From Acidobacteriota bacterium (GTDB lineage Bacteria > Acidobacteriota > Terriglobia > Acidiferrales > UBA7541), in the NCBI GenBank assembly GCA_003224055.1, contig QHYE01000072.1:1-64000 (forward strand): a DNA stretch of 64,000 nucleotides. Direction: 5' to 3'. The notes beneath the pieces were generated by a model, which saw only the letters and a list, made by a program, of their open reading frames with translations, was not told the origin of the DNA and did not search any database. Of the stretch, positions 48,468 through 58,077 are shown one piece after another. Both the position numbers and the translations under genes were made by a program. The first letter of the stretch is position 1, and the number at the start of each line of letters is the position of its first letter.

Positions 48468-49010
48468 ATGCCATTCGCACTCACAAAGCGCCGCAGCCGC
48501 GAAAGGGGTTTCAGTGTCCTTGAGATGATGTTCGCGACCATCATCTTGCTCGTGGGTCTTGTGGCCATCGCGCAGCTCGTGCCGGCCACCATCCTTATGA
48601 ACTACCGGAATCGCAACGATTCGTCCGCTCTCGTATTTGCGCAACGCGAACTGGATCAGTTTTTGGACCAGCAGCTCTCCTTGTCAGTTCCCTTTACCGA
48701 TGCGCTTGGAAACACGTGCTCGCTTGGCGATCCAGCGAGTCCGAACACAATCCAGCCGGATAATTCTTCGGTAGTTGTTATCAACAATCAGACCCTTATC
48801 AATTTTGGCGTAGCCCCGGTCGCCAACTATAGTTTTACCTATCAGGACCTTACGGATCCCAGCGGCATAACGTATGACATTCGCTGGGCGGTGATCCTTA
48901 CCGGCAACGGCACCAAGGTTTACAGCAAGCGTTTCATCCTGGGCGTGCGGCAACAGGGCGGGAACGGCTATTTTCAGCCCATCACGCTCGATACCATGGT
49001 GCAGAAATGA
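48468..49010 (+). CDS. PilV-type minor pilin
   Basis: 180 residues from ATG 48468 (TTG 48441 is the alternative). Prepilin site RERG|FSVLEMMFATIIL with Glu5. The rest is a small globular domain with repeated Asn/Gln/Thr, typical of minor pilins. It follows the FimT-like gene closely and overlaps the next as ATGA. Located in the pilus tip or priming complex by family inference. Confidence 0.8.
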   Translation: MPFALTKRRSRERGFSVLEMMFATIILLVGLVAIAQLVPATILMNYRNRNDSSALVFAQRELDQFLDQQLSLSVPFTDALGNTCSLGDPASPNTIQPDNSSVVVINNQTLINFGVAPVANYSFTYQDLTDPSGITYDIRWAVILTGNGTKVYSKRFILGVRQQGGNGYFQPITLDTMVQK

Positions 49011-49813
49011 ATCGGCGCCAGGGCAGGCGGCAGCAGGCGGGTTTTACGCTCATCGAGTTACTGACCGCTCTCGGAATCTTTCTTATTGTGTGCGGGGCGG
49101 CGTTCACCCTGCTAGCCTCTTCGCAACAACGGGCAAGGACGGAATCCCAATTACTGACTTCTTTCCAGGAAGCCAGGCTCGCGCTGGATCAGATCGTGCG
49201 TGATGTGAATGACGCCGGATATCCACCGCCATCCTACAGCGATGGTGTTCCCTCTCATTCCGCAAGCACTCCCTTTGCCTGGTATCCCAACTATACGATC
49301 CCGACTCCCTGCGCGGTCGGCATCAACTGCGATCCGCCGAGCGATTTTGACATCATCATCGAGACCAACCCCAATCGGCAGGATCCTTCGAGCAAGGTTC
49401 AGTGGATTCGTTACAAATTGGACCCAACGACGTCAACTCTGATGCGTGGGGCAGCAGACAAGACGAGCGGTGGTGAACCGACCGTGGAAACGGCAGACAA
49501 GCTTGCACCCCTTGTGCAAAATGTTGTAAATAACTCTTCCCCCGCGCAGATCGCACAATACCAGGCAATCTATCCGGGCATGTTCCCGAGCGGCAATCCC
49601 GTGCCAATCTTTTCCTATACATGCGACAAAACGTCTGGGTCCGTGACGCAGATAGTCTCGTGTCCCTTGGCGGGAGCCGATAACATTCCGGCAAACATTC
49701 GGGACGTTACGGTGACCCTTATCGTTGCTTCTCCGCTTCCGGATGCCACGACCGGACAGCCCCGTCTCGTACAATTAGTTGGGCGCGGCCGCCGTATCAA
49801 TCCCAATCAATGA
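49007..49813 (+). CDS. PilW-type minor pilin
   Basis: 268 residues. Prepilin site RQQAG|FTLIELLTALG with Glu5. The middle holds two cysteines (PCAVGINC) and the end two more (SYTCDKTSG, IVSCPLAG), probably disulfides. The ARLALDQIVRDVNDAGY segment is typical of PilW/GspJ-like proteins. ATGA overlap with the PilV-type gene. Confidence 0.85.
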   Translation: MNRRQGRRQQAGFTLIELLTALGIFLIVCGAAFTLLASSQQRARTESQLLTSFQEARLALDQIVRDVNDAGYPPPSYSDGVPSHSASTPFAWYPNYTIPTPCAVGINCDPPSDFDIIIETNPNRQDPSSKVQWIRYKLDPTTSTLMRGAADKTSGGEPTVETADKLAPLVQNVVNNSSPAQIAQYQAIYPGMFPSGNPVPIFSYTCDKTSGSVTQIVSCPLAGADNIPANIRDVTVTLIVASPLPDATTGQPRLVQLVGRGRRINPNQ

Positions 49814-49829
49814 GGTCGAGGGAATCGAA

Positions 49830-51350
49830 GTGTGGGCGCGAAACACAATTCGAAAGCGGCGGAGGGAAGCAGGGATCGCCCTGCTCATTTCCATTTTTGT
49901 TTTGCTCTTGATCAGCGTGGTGGCGATTGCCTTGATCGTTTCTTCCGGAACGGAATCGGCTCTCGCCGGTAACTATCGTTCCTCAGCAGGCGTGTACTAC
50001 GCGGCCCTATCGGGACTGGAAGAAGCACGCGGGCGGCTCCTGGCGAGGAACCCCAACGCTTTCAAGATCACCAATCCGACCGGATTCTTGCCGGCGCCGG
50101 GAACTCCACTCAACATAGGGGATGCCTATTATGTGATTAATCCCGTGCCGGGAGAAACCGTAGCGCCCTGGGACGTCGGCACAAGCACTACTTATCCGGA
50201 TCTCGAATTTGGGGTAGAGTTCGCCAGCAGCGGCTATTCGCAGCCACCCAACTCTTCACCGTCAGCCAACTCGGTCTGGAACAGGAGCCCACTGAACTCT
50301 TTGAACGTCCCGGGCCCTCTTTACAAGTGGGTGCGCATCAACGCAGTTTCGGAAAAATCGCTGAATCTCGATGTCGATCATGACAATCTTGCGAACTCGA
50401 CCACTCCGCTGTACTACGACGGGACTCTCTCTCGTTTCAGCAATAGCTCGTTGGCGGGCCCGCAAGTCCTGGAGATCACGTCGCTTGCAACTCTGCCGAA
50501 CGGCAGCCAGAAGCTCGTTCAATACCTTGTTGTGCCCTTCCCGGTCGCGCTGCCCCCTTTTCTCGGGGCACTTACGCTCTCTGGTAGCCCAGGTGCAGAC
50601 CCAGTTTTTCATGCTCCAGCCAATAACAATGGGTACGCAGTGAAGGGGGATGGCTGGGATTGCAACGGCAATCCTGCTGGACCGCCAGTTAGTGCGATCA
50701 ATATTTACGGCGATTACCCGGGTAGCAGCTCCGGGAGCGCCGTCAACGGCGTTGTCGGCGGCATTCGGCCCCCTTCAACTTCCCCCCCTCGAACGAATTA
50801 CACGGGCCAGGGTGGCGCGCCGGATGTCGAGTACCTGAACGCGTTCCAAACGCCAAGTCAACTCAACGCCCTTGCTCAGACGATTATTCAATCCGCAGAT
50901 GCCGTCGTTCCAGCAGGTTCCGCGGCAACCCAGACTTCCTTTATGAATTCCCTGAACATGTCTCCATCCAACATGCTGACTGTGGTTTCGAACGGTGATC
51001 TGGATTTGAGCCACTGGGGCAACACAGGATACGGACTTCTTCTGGTGACAGGAAATTTCACCATGGACCCGGACAATGGCTGGCGGGGAGTTATTCTGGT
51101 GATCGGGCAAGGCAAAATTAATAACACAGATAATAACGGAAGCCGTGAAATTGACGGCGCGGTTTTCGTTGCCAAAACGAACGACACGTCAGGAGTTGCG
51201 TTACCCGACCCGAATTTGGAGGAGGCGTCCGTAATATTCGACGACATTATGGAAGGTACCGGCATCAGGTACAGCAGCTGCTGGATCCAAAAGGCGCAAC
51301 CCATCGACAGTTACAGAGTTCTCTCCTTCCACGAAATCCCCCAGCCATAG
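49830..51350 (+). CDS. PilX-type pilus assembly protein, unusually long
   Basis: 506 residues from GTG 49830 (GAGGGA six nt upstream). The N-terminus (REAGIALLISIFVLLLISVV) and the following ALSGLEEARGRLLAR are the PilX pattern, with no Glu5 in the helix. Beyond residue 100 there is a long Ser/Gly/Asn/Pro-rich domain with the repeated form seen in exported surface proteins (GSPGADPVFHAPANNNGYAV). PilX of other bacteria is usually under 200 residues. A large C-terminal domain may replace the missing PilY1-like adhesin; that is an inference. Confidence 0.75.
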   Translation: MWARNTIRKRRREAGIALLISIFVLLLISVVAIALIVSSGTESALAGNYRSSAGVYYAALSGLEEARGRLLARNPNAFKITNPTGFLPAPGTPLNIGDAYYVINPVPGETVAPWDVGTSTTYPDLEFGVEFASSGYSQPPNSSPSANSVWNRSPLNSLNVPGPLYKWVRINAVSEKSLNLDVDHDNLANSTTPLYYDGTLSRFSNSSLAGPQVLEITSLATLPNGSQKLVQYLVVPFPVALPPFLGALTLSGSPGADPVFHAPANNNGYAVKGDGWDCNGNPAGPPVSAINIYGDYPGSSSGSAVNGVVGGIRPPSTSPPRTNYTGQGGAPDVEYLNAFQTPSQLNALAQTIIQSADAVVPAGSAATQTSFMNSLNMSPSNMLTVVSNGDLDLSHWGNTGYGLLLVTGNFTMDPDNGWRGVILVIGQGKINNTDNNGSREIDGAVFVAKTNDTSGVALPDPNLEEASVIFDDIMEGTGIRYSSCWIQKAQPIDSYRVLSFHEIPQP

Positions 51351-51479
51351 ATTCTTCACCCAGGACCCTGTCCCATAGACTCAAAATGTTTCTCAATTCG
51401 ATAAACGGAATTTTTGATTCCTCAGCAATCGCATATTGCCGCGTAGAGTGAATAAAGGGATATCTCTCCGGAGATCCGC

Positions 51480-52493
51480 ATGAAAATGCATCTCTTCATC
51501 GTTCTGGTTCTTCTATCTCTCTGGAGTCGCGCGGCCAGGGCACAAGACGCCCCCGCCTCCGCCAAGTCTGATGTGTGGCTCCCCGGAAAGCCCTGGGCGC
51601 TAGAGCTGGATGGCACGGGCTTCACAGCGCGGGCCAACGAAATCCAGCCCGACGGCCGGCGCTACTTTCGCGCGGAAAATACCAAGACCCGCGCCGTGGT
51701 TTCTGTTTATCTGGAAGCTTCGAAAGCGCTTGTGCAGCCCGGCGAATGCAAACATTCACTCGAAGAGAAATTGAAGCGCAATTCATCGCTGGCCTCAGGC
51801 TCATTGAGAGGAGTCGTCACTCGCGAGAGCGGCGAAATGCAGATACTGGAATTCACGCTGCCGGAACTCGATGGCGTGCCGACCAGTCAGAAGAATATCT
51901 TTGGCTGCCTGATCAAAGACGACGTTTTCGTGGACCTCCACATTTCCAAAGTTTTCTTCAAACCCACCGATCAGCCCCTCTTCGATGCTCTTCTGCAATC
52001 GGTCCACTTCGTGCCCAGGGAAGCCGGCGATACATCCGTTCCCGCGGGGAACAGCCTGAAACTCTTTCAGGAAGGCAGCCGCTACTTCATCGCGCATCAA
52101 TATCGCGAGGCCATACCGTTCTATCGGAAAGCCTTCGAAATCGAGAAGAGTACGCCCACGCTGGACAAGAACCTCTGGCGCGTGCTGATCGACAATCTCA
52201 GCACCGCCTATGGGATCACGCATGACTTGAGCAACGCCCGCGAGGCCCTCACCTACGGTGTTACGAAAGACCCGGACTATCCGCGCTTTTACTACAACCT
52301 CGCCCGCATCACGGCCGAGAAGGGTGACCTCCCGGACACGGAAAATTATTTGAAATTGGCGTTCGAACGCCGCGAGAATCTTATCCCCGGAGAAACTTTT
52401 CCGGATGCCCGCGTCGACGACTCCTTCCAGACACTCCTCCTGCAAAAGGAATTTCGTCAATTCCTTGCCTCGCTCTACAGTCCGCCGGAATAG
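51480..52493 (+). CDS. Exported protein with C-terminal TPR region
   Basis: 337 residues, signal peptide ([18 protein letters not shown]). Residues 25-185 are an unrecognised beta-rich domain. Three TPR-like helix pairs follow ([40 protein letters not shown]). The small hairpin ATCTC-TCCG-GAGAT (51462-51475) directly before the start may shield the ribosome binding site. It lies between the pilin operon and hslV without clear link to either. Confidence 0.65.
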   Translation: MKMHLFIVLVLLSLWSRAARAQDAPASAKSDVWLPGKPWALELDGTGFTARANEIQPDGRRYFRAENTKTRAVVSVYLEASKALVQPGECKHSLEEKLKRNSSLASGSLRGVVTRESGEMQILEFTLPELDGVPTSQKNIFGCLIKDDVFVDLHISKVFFKPTDQPLFDALLQSVHFVPREAGDTSVPAGNSLKLFQEGSRYFIAHQYREAIPFYRKAFEIEKSTPTLDKNLWRVLIDNLSTAYGITHDLSNAREALTYGVTKDPDYPRFYYNLARITAEKGDLPDTENYLKLAFERRENLIPGETFPDARVDDSFQTLLLQKEFRQFLASLYSPPE

Positions 52494-52513
52494 TCCTGCG
52501 CTTTTACGGGATT

Positions 52514-52543
52514 TTGGCGCTCGGACTCCCTGGGCGGTATAAT
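52514..52543 (+). promoter_or_regulatory. Promoter for hslVU
   Basis: TTGGCG (52514-52519), 18-nt spacer, TATAAT (52538-52543). The start site near 52550 supports ATG 52577 rather than ATG 52550 as the hslV start. No heat-shock (CIRCE-like) repeat is seen. Confidence 0.6.
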
Positions 52544-52576
52544 GGCCGGATGCGGAATAGCCAGGGAAGCGCGCAG

Positions 52577-53101
52577 ATGCACGGCACTACGGTGCTGTGC
52601 GTGCGCCGGGACAATAAGGTTGTGCTCATCGCCGACGGACAGGTGACCATGGGCGATCACGTGATGAAGCACACCGCGCGCAAAACGCGGCGCCTCTTCA
52701 ATGACAAAGTCGTCGCCGGCTTCGCCGGTTCGACTGCCGATGCAATTACGCTTTTTGAACGCTTCGAAGGGAAACTTCAGGAGTTCTCCGGCAATCTGCA
52801 AAAGGCAGCCGTGGAACTGGCCAAGGAATGGCGCAAAGACCGCGCGCTGCGGCACCTCGAAGCATTGCTCATCGTGGCTGACACCAAAGGGACATTCATA
52901 CTTTCCGGCAACGGGGACGTCATCGAGCCGGATGACGGCCTGGTGGCCATCGGGTCCGGCGGAACGTACGCTCTGGCCGCGGCGCGCGCGCTTCTGAAGC
53001 ATTCCAGGCTCAGCGCCAAAGATTTAGCCATGGAAGCCATGCGCATTGCCAGCGAGATTTGCATTTTCACCAACGCGAACTTTACAGTGGAAGAGCTCTA
53101 G
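52577..53101 (+). CDS. hslV: ATP-dependent protease proteolytic subunit HslV
   Basis: 174 residues from ATG 52577 (AGGGAAG eight nt upstream). The catalytic Thr is the first T of [11 protein letters not shown], two residues later than in E. coli, so Met-His-Gly must be removed. [17 protein letters not shown] and [20 protein letters not shown] are conserved. Forms a double ring with HslU. It pairs with hslU 59 bp downstream. Confidence 0.95.
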   Translation: MHGTTVLCVRRDNKVVLIADGQVTMGDHVMKHTARKTRRLFNDKVVAGFAGSTADAITLFERFEGKLQEFSGNLQKAAVELAKEWRKDRALRHLEALLIVADTKGTFILSGNGDVIEPDDGLVAIGSGGTYALAAARALLKHSRLSAKDLAMEAMRIASEICIFTNANFTVEEL

Positions 53102-53159
53102 GGGTCAGACGTGAAAACACAGCAGACTGTTTTTGCGCAGCAAAGGAATTGAGCAACTC

Positions 53160-54599
53160 ATGCCCACCAAGTCTGAAAAAGAATTGATCATCGCGCCCGG
53201 CGGCAATGGCGCGCCGCCCGTCGAGGGAGAAGAACTCCTTCCCGCGCTCGACGACATGACGCCGCGCGAGATCGTTCTGGAGCTTGACAAGTACATCGTG
53301 GGGCAAGCCGCGGCCAAGCGGGCCGTAGCGGTGGCGTTGCGCAATCGCGTCCGCCGCCAAAAGCTTCCGCCGGAAATCGCGGAAGATGTTTTGCCGAAGA
53401 ACATTCTCATGATCGGGCCCACCGGCGTCGGAAAGACGGAGATTGCCCGGCGTCTGGCGCGCCTTGCGGGCTGCCCGTTTGTTAAAGTCGAAGCTTCAAA
53501 ATATACGGAAGTTGGTTACGTCGGGCGCGATGTGGAATCCATGGTCCGCGATCTCGTGGAAACCTCCATCGACATGATCCGCGAGGAAAAGCTCGATGAA
53601 GTCGCCGACCGCGCCGAAGAGGCTGCGGAAGAACGCGTGCTCGATCTCCTGCTTCCGCCGCCGCCGCCCCCTGCGCCCGGCACTCCGGAAGCCGAAGCCG
53701 CCGCGCAGCGCGAGCAGAACCAGCGCACGAGAGAGAAACTTCGCGCGCAGCTTCGCGAAGGCAAGCTGGATCAGCGCATGGTGGATATCGAAGTCCGCGA
53801 ACGCGCCATGCCCTCGTTCGAAATCATCTCCAACCAGGGCGTCGAGGAGATGGATGTCAATATCAAGGACATGCTCTCCGGCATGTTCGGCCAGCAAAAG
53901 AAGAAGCGGAAAATGAGCGTGGCCGACGCGTTTGAGTATTTGATCCAGGAAGAGGAGAACAAACTCCTCGACATGGATCAAGTCACGCGGGTGGCCGTGG
54001 AGCGCGCCGAGCAGATGGGAATTATTTTCATCGACGAGATCGATAAGGTTGCCGGCCGCGAATCCGGCCATGGGCCCGATGTATCGCGCGAAGGCGTGCA
54101 ACGCGACATTTTGCCGATCATCGAAGGCACGACTGTGAACACCCGCTACGGGATGATTCGAACCGACCATATTCTTTTTATCGCTGCGGGCGCGTTCCAT
54201 GTGTCGAAGCCGTCCGATCTGATCCCGGAACTGCAGGGCCGCCTGCCCATTCGCGTCGAATTGCAATCGCTAAAGGAAGAAGATTTCATTCGCATTCTCA
54301 CCGAGCCGAAGAACGCGCTCATTAAGCAATACGTGGCCCTCCTGGAGACCGAAGGCGTCAAGCTGAACATTACCGAAGATGCCGTCGCCGCCGTCGCGAG
54401 GTTCGCCACAAGCGTGAACGAGCAGACGGAAAATATCGGCGCGCGGCGCCTGCACACCATCCTCGAAAAAGTTCTCGATGAAATTTCGTTCGAAGCGCCC
54501 GACCTGAAGAAGAAGAACGTAAAAGTGGACGCCGCCTACGTTACCAAGCAGCTCGCGGATATCGTCAAGAACCAGGATCTGAGCCGCTACATTCTGTAG
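53160..54599 (+). CDS. hslU: ATP-dependent protease ATPase subunit HslU
   Basis: 479 residues from ATG 53160. AAA+ unfoldase with Walker A GPTGVGKT (86-93), intermediate I domain (about 135-250, rich in Pro, Ala and Glu), Walker [10 protein letters not shown] and the C-terminal activating tail LSRYIL that docks into HslV. The N-terminus is about 30 residues longer than in E. coli. Works with HslV. Confidence 0.96.
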   Translation: MPTKSEKELIIAPGGNGAPPVEGEELLPALDDMTPREIVLELDKYIVGQAAAKRAVAVALRNRVRRQKLPPEIAEDVLPKNILMIGPTGVGKTEIARRLARLAGCPFVKVEASKYTEVGYVGRDVESMVRDLVETSIDMIREEKLDEVADRAEEAAEERVLDLLLPPPPPPAPGTPEAEAAAQREQNQRTREKLRAQLREGKLDQRMVDIEVRERAMPSFEIISNQGVEEMDVNIKDMLSGMFGQQKKKRKMSVADAFEYLIQEEENKLLDMDQVTRVAVERAEQMGIIFIDEIDKVAGRESGHGPDVSREGVQRDILPIIEGTTVNTRYGMIRTDHILFIAAGAFHVSKPSDLIPELQGRLPIRVELQSLKEEDFIRILTEPKNALIKQYVALLETEGVKLNITEDAVAAVARFATSVNEQTENIGARRLHTILEKVLDEISFEAPDLKKKNVKVDAAYVTKQLADIVKNQDLSRYIL

Positions 54600-54604
54600 T
54601 TCCT

Positions 54605-54706
54605 GAAATTGGAAAATGGAAAATAGAAACGGGACGCGGCTGTCTATCACAAAACTCCCTGCGCAACTTTTTCCCGTTTTCCATTTTCTTTTTTCCATTT
54701 TCTCCT
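54605..54706. repeat. Inverted polypurine/polypyrimidine repeat around a start codon
   Basis: Arm 54605-54633 (GAAATTGGAAAATGGAAAAT...ACGGG) is an imperfect inverted copy of 54673-54706 (CCCGTTTTCCATTTTC...). The loop of about 39 nt and the second arm lie in the start of the lipoprotein gene and encode its signal peptide. Units match the T/C-rich repeats near 35.5 and 43.9 kb. Confidence 0.65.
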
Positions 54707-55794
54707 TATCCGCTGGTTGCGGCGCTCCAGGTGAGCCGGTTCCTCCTTCGCCGCCGGTACCCGCAGCCATTACGGATCTTGCCGCCCGTCAGCTTGGCGA
54801 TGGCGTTCTCCTGTCCTTCACGCTTCCCACGAACTCCGCTTCAGGGAGCCGGCTTCCCGAACCACCCGCCGTCGAAATTCTCCGCGGCATCACCCGGCGC
54901 GACGGTACGCCCGATCCAAAGTCGTTCCGAGCCGTCGACACAATTCCAAGCACGCTCGTGACTACCTACGTCACCCAAAAGCGCGTGGAGTTCATCGACA
55001 CGCTCTCCCCGCAAGATCCCCAAGCGAGTTCGGGTACAACTCTTGCGTATCGAGTGCGCACACGAACTTCCAGGAAACGCGCGTCCGCTGATTCAAACAC
55101 CGTTTTGGTCCAAGTCTTTCCTGTTCCGCAGAAGATTGCTCCTGTCGAAACTCAAGTGACGGAGTCCGCCATCGAATTACGCTGGGCGGCGCCGGCAAGC
55201 ACATCGGCGGGGGCCAACCTCTCTGGGGCTCTGATGTATCACGTCTATCGCGCTGAAGTAGATCCGGCCTTCCTCAAGGCCGCCGAGGAAAGAGGCTCGC
55301 TTTTGGAAACTAAATCGGGGCTTGCGCTTCTCGCTACGTCGGCCGCGCCCAGTTACCAGGACACATCGTTCGAGTTCGGCAAGTCGTACCTCTATATCGT
55401 CCGAAGCGTCTTAACCGCGAACGGACTTTCACTCGAATCCGACGATTCGCAACACGTCATCGTCACTCCTCGCGACATTTTTCCGCCTGCAGCGCCTCAA
55501 GGGCTGGTCGCTGCTTTGCTCCCAGGCGCTACTCCAGAAAGTTTCGTTGTCGAACTGTCCTGGTCCATCAGCCTTGAAACCGATTTGGCAGGCTACCGCG
55601 TCTATAGAAGTGAGCAGGAGAACGTAAGGGGTCAGCTGCTTACTGCTGAATTGTTGCTCGCGCCTGCGTATCGTGATACGTCTGTAGAGCCTGGCCATCA
55701 CTACTGGTACACGGTGACAGCGGTCGATCACGCGGGAAATGAAAGTGCGCCCAGCGCGGCCGTCGCCATTGACATCACGCAACTATTGCCGTAG
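54616..55794 (+). CDS. Lipoprotein with fibronectin type III-like domains
   Basis: 392 residues. Signal peptide with lipobox LSAGC (Cys35), so probably anchored in the membrane. Three domains of about 90-100 residues resemble fibronectin III modules (GVLLSFTLPTNS; IELRWAAPAST; YRVYRSEQENVRGQ, then YWYTVTAVDHAGNES). A Pro-rich linker follows the lipid Cys. No catalytic motif. ATG 54616 is the only start giving a signal peptide, but lacks a strong ribosome binding site. Binding role is likely; ligand unknown. Confidence 0.75.
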   Translation: MENRNGTRLSITKLPAQLFPVFHFLFSIFSLSAGCGAPGEPVPPSPPVPAAITDLAARQLGDGVLLSFTLPTNSASGSRLPEPPAVEILRGITRRDGTPDPKSFRAVDTIPSTLVTTYVTQKRVEFIDTLSPQDPQASSGTTLAYRVRTRTSRKRASADSNTVLVQVFPVPQKIAPVETQVTESAIELRWAAPASTSAGANLSGALMYHVYRAEVDPAFLKAAEERGSLLETKSGLALLATSAAPSYQDTSFEFGKSYLYIVRSVLTANGLSLESDDSQHVIVTPRDIFPPAAPQGLVAALLPGATPESFVVELSWSISLETDLAGYRVYRSEQENVRGQLLTAELLLAPAYRDTSVEPGHHYWYTVTAVDHAGNESAPSAAVAIDITQLLP

Positions 55795-55838
55795 ATACGG
55801 GTTACACAATCGTTCGCATCTTGGGAGCCCAGCCTCGG

Positions 55839-56297
55839 ATGTCAGTTCGCGCACATCTACCGGGTTACCGTTGGTTCCAGGTTTTCCCCAACGCGACCAT
55901 TCGAATTGGCATCTACGCCGCTTTCGGTCTGATTCTGGCGTTCACCACCTGGTTGTTTCTGGCCAATCGCGTCTCGTTCCTCGACCGTGTCGCGTTGGAA
56001 CGCAACATAGCGGCCGGCCTGCTACTTTGCCTGTTCGCGCTGATTCCCATCCTTCGATTCTTGCGCATGCCCGGGCATTTGCTGGCTTCCGGGTTGGTCG
56101 CGTGGCTGATCTTCAGCTTGTATTATCGCTTCCTGTGTTTGTTTTTCCGGAAACTCGGCGATTGGCATGGCACGATGGAGATTTTCATGTATGGAGCCGT
56201 CGTCTACCTGATCATTGCGACACTGTCCTGGATTGGCGTGGCCATCTGGAGAGTTCGCGAAGCACACTTTTCTCATCACAACAATCATGCGAGCTGA
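55839..56297 (+). CDS. Four-helix membrane protein, unknown
   Basis: 152 residues from ATG 55839 with four hydrophobic segments (for example IYAAFGLILAFTTWLFLA, then LLLCLFALIPIL, VAWLIFSLYYRFLCLFF and VYLIIATLSWIGVAIW). His-rich C-terminus (HFSHHNNHAS). Family not recognised. It is seven bp upstream of the FAH gene, so likely cotranscribed with it. Confidence 0.6.
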   Translation: MSVRAHLPGYRWFQVFPNATIRIGIYAAFGLILAFTTWLFLANRVSFLDRVALERNIAAGLLLCLFALIPILRFLRMPGHLLASGLVAWLIFSLYYRFLCLFFRKLGDWHGTMEIFMYGAVVYLIIATLSWIGVAIWRVREAHFSHHNNHAS

Positions 56298-56303
56298 TCA
56301 ACG

Positions 56304-57092
56304 ATGAAATTCTGCCGCTTTGCGATGCGCGACGCTTCCTCGCTGACCTCTGACGCGCCGCCATACGGCCTGATAGAAGGCGACAGCATTCTCGAAATCG
56401 CCGGCGTCCCTTGGGGACAGTGGTCTCGCGGCTCACGCTCCGTGCGTCTCGCCGATGCCCGCTTGCTCGCCCCGGTGGCGCCGTCAAAAATTGTTTGCGT
56501 CGGCCGTAACTACGCGGCGCACGCCGCCGAGTTCGGCAACGAATTACCGAAGGAGCCGCTCATCTTTCTTAAGCCCCCTTCTTCGATCATCGGTCCTCAA
56601 GAAGCGATTGTTCTGACAAAGTATTCGAATCGTGTTGAGCACGAGGGCGAACTGGCAATCGTAATTGGCCGCCGATGCTCGAATCTGCCCGATTCCGACG
56701 ATTCACTTTCCTTCGTGATGGGCTATACGTGCCTCAACGACGTCACCGCGCGCGATCTCCAGAAGAGTGATGTTCAATTCACTCGAGCAAAAGGCTTCGA
56801 TACGTTTTGTCCTGTTGGCCCGCACATCGAAACCGAGCTCGACCCAACCAATGTTCTTGTCGAGACGCGCGTCAACGGCTCGCTCCGCCAGTCCAGCAGC
56901 ACATCCCTGATGATTTGCGCGCCCGCATTCCTCGTCCGCTGGATCTCCCGCATGATGAGGCTGAACCCCGGCGACATCATCGCCACGGGCACACCCGCAG
57001 GCGTCGGCTCGCTCCTGGCCGGGGACGTCGTCGAGGTCAGCGTCGCCGGTGTTGGCGTGTTGCGCAATCCGGTGCGCGCTCCGCGAGCGTAG
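56304..57092 (+). CDS. Fumarylacetoacetate hydrolase-family protein
   Basis: 262 residues. The metal-binding core VEHEGELAIVIG (two Glu) with the later Asp in LNDVTARDLQ is typical of FAH-type hydrolases, decarboxylases and isomerases. KIVCVGRNYAAHAAEFG and IATGTPAGVGSLLAGD are conserved. Likely acts on an acylpyruvate or a related C-C bond of aromatic or carbon catabolism; exact substrate cannot be read. Cytoplasmic. Confidence 0.88.
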   Translation: MKFCRFAMRDASSLTSDAPPYGLIEGDSILEIAGVPWGQWSRGSRSVRLADARLLAPVAPSKIVCVGRNYAAHAAEFGNELPKEPLIFLKPPSSIIGPQEAIVLTKYSNRVEHEGELAIVIGRRCSNLPDSDDSLSFVMGYTCLNDVTARDLQKSDVQFTRAKGFDTFCPVGPHIETELDPTNVLVETRVNGSLRQSSSTSLMICAPAFLVRWISRMMRLNPGDIIATGTPAGVGSLLAGDVVEVSVAGVGVLRNPVRAPRA

Positions 57093-57236
57093 TTACACCC
57101 AAGCCGCGTGGATTAGGTAAAATACGCAGCAGTGGGGCCACCGGTAGCACAGAGACTTTTCTTGCTCCAGGGCATGCGCGAGTCTCTCCGCGCACGATCT
57201 CAGAGCCCCCTCATTTGACACTACGGAGCCTGTTCC

Positions 57237-57689
57237 TTGAAGGCCTTGCTCGCTGACTGGAAACTGGTGCTGGCCATGGGTGGCGCCGCGATCGCCGCGC
57301 TGGCCATGATCGCTTACGCATTCTTCCGCCCGGCGGTGGACCCTGAAGAAGCGGAACGCAAGCGCCGTCTTCATCTGAACCAAATTGGGCGAATTGCGGA
57401 AGGCCAGGTGGTCGAACTTGTTGAGCACCCTCCGGAAGCGAAAGAAGCACGCAAGCGTTTGTTTGGCGGGAGCGCCCGCCCGCTCGAAGCGAGACGGCCT
57501 CGCCACCTCGTCTCCTACAGCTATTCGATTTCCGGCGTTACTTATCACACCGCGCAGGACATCACCGGCCTGGAAGGACAAATTCGCTTCGAGCGGCTCG
57601 TTGCCGGCCAGCCCGCCAGCGTCAAGTACGACACCGCCAATCCAACCGATTCCATCATCGTGGCCGATGACTGGTCTGGCTTGCGCTGA
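57237..57689 (+). CDS. DUF3592-like membrane protein
   Basis: 150 residues from TTG 57237 (GGAG about nine nt upstream). One N-terminal membrane helix (LVLAMGGAAIAALAMIAYAFF) and a small beta domain (HLVSYSYSISGVTYHTAQDI, QPASVKYDTANPTDSII) matching DUF3592. No known function. Confidence 0.65.
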   Translation: MKALLADWKLVLAMGGAAIAALAMIAYAFFRPAVDPEEAERKRRLHLNQIGRIAEGQVVELVEHPPEAKEARKRLFGGSARPLEARRPRHLVSYSYSISGVTYHTAQDITGLEGQIRFERLVAGQPASVKYDTANPTDSIIVADDWSGLR

Positions 57690-57822
57690 GTTTCGAGGCT
57701 GCGCTAAACCCTTCACGGTCGCTGATGCCGTTGCCGGCAATTGCGAGCCTTCCACGTTCTGATTTCTGCCCTATTGCGCTATCCTTCTCCTTGCCGCGCT
57801 AGAGCGGCCATAACCAACTCAC

Positions 57823-58077
57823 ATGAAAATGATCATCGCTTCCTTCCTGACAACCGTTCTCATCGTGGCGATGACTCTCGGCGCAATGTTCATTCTGGTG
57901 CAGGCGACTGAATACGTGACTTCGCTCGAATCTCCCCTGCGCCGCGCCTCCGCCATGGGTGCGGAGTTGCTCCTTGGCGTCGTCCTTCTACTCGGCACCG
58001 TCTGGCTCGCCACGCATCTTGCTGTACGCATCTTCGCTACCGAGGAACCGCCTTCCGCGGGAGGTTCCGTTGTCTGA
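57823..58077 (+). CDS. Small two-helix membrane protein before the carboxylase cluster
   Basis: 84 residues with two hydrophobic segments ([40 protein letters not shown]). No family recognised. Its last 8 bp overlap the TTG start of the carboxyltransferase gene, suggesting coupling. Role unclear. Confidence 0.6.
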   Translation: MKMIIASFLTTVLIVAMTLGAMFILVQATEYVTSLESPLRRASAMGAELLLGVVLLLGTVWLATHLAVRIFATEEPPSAGGSVV

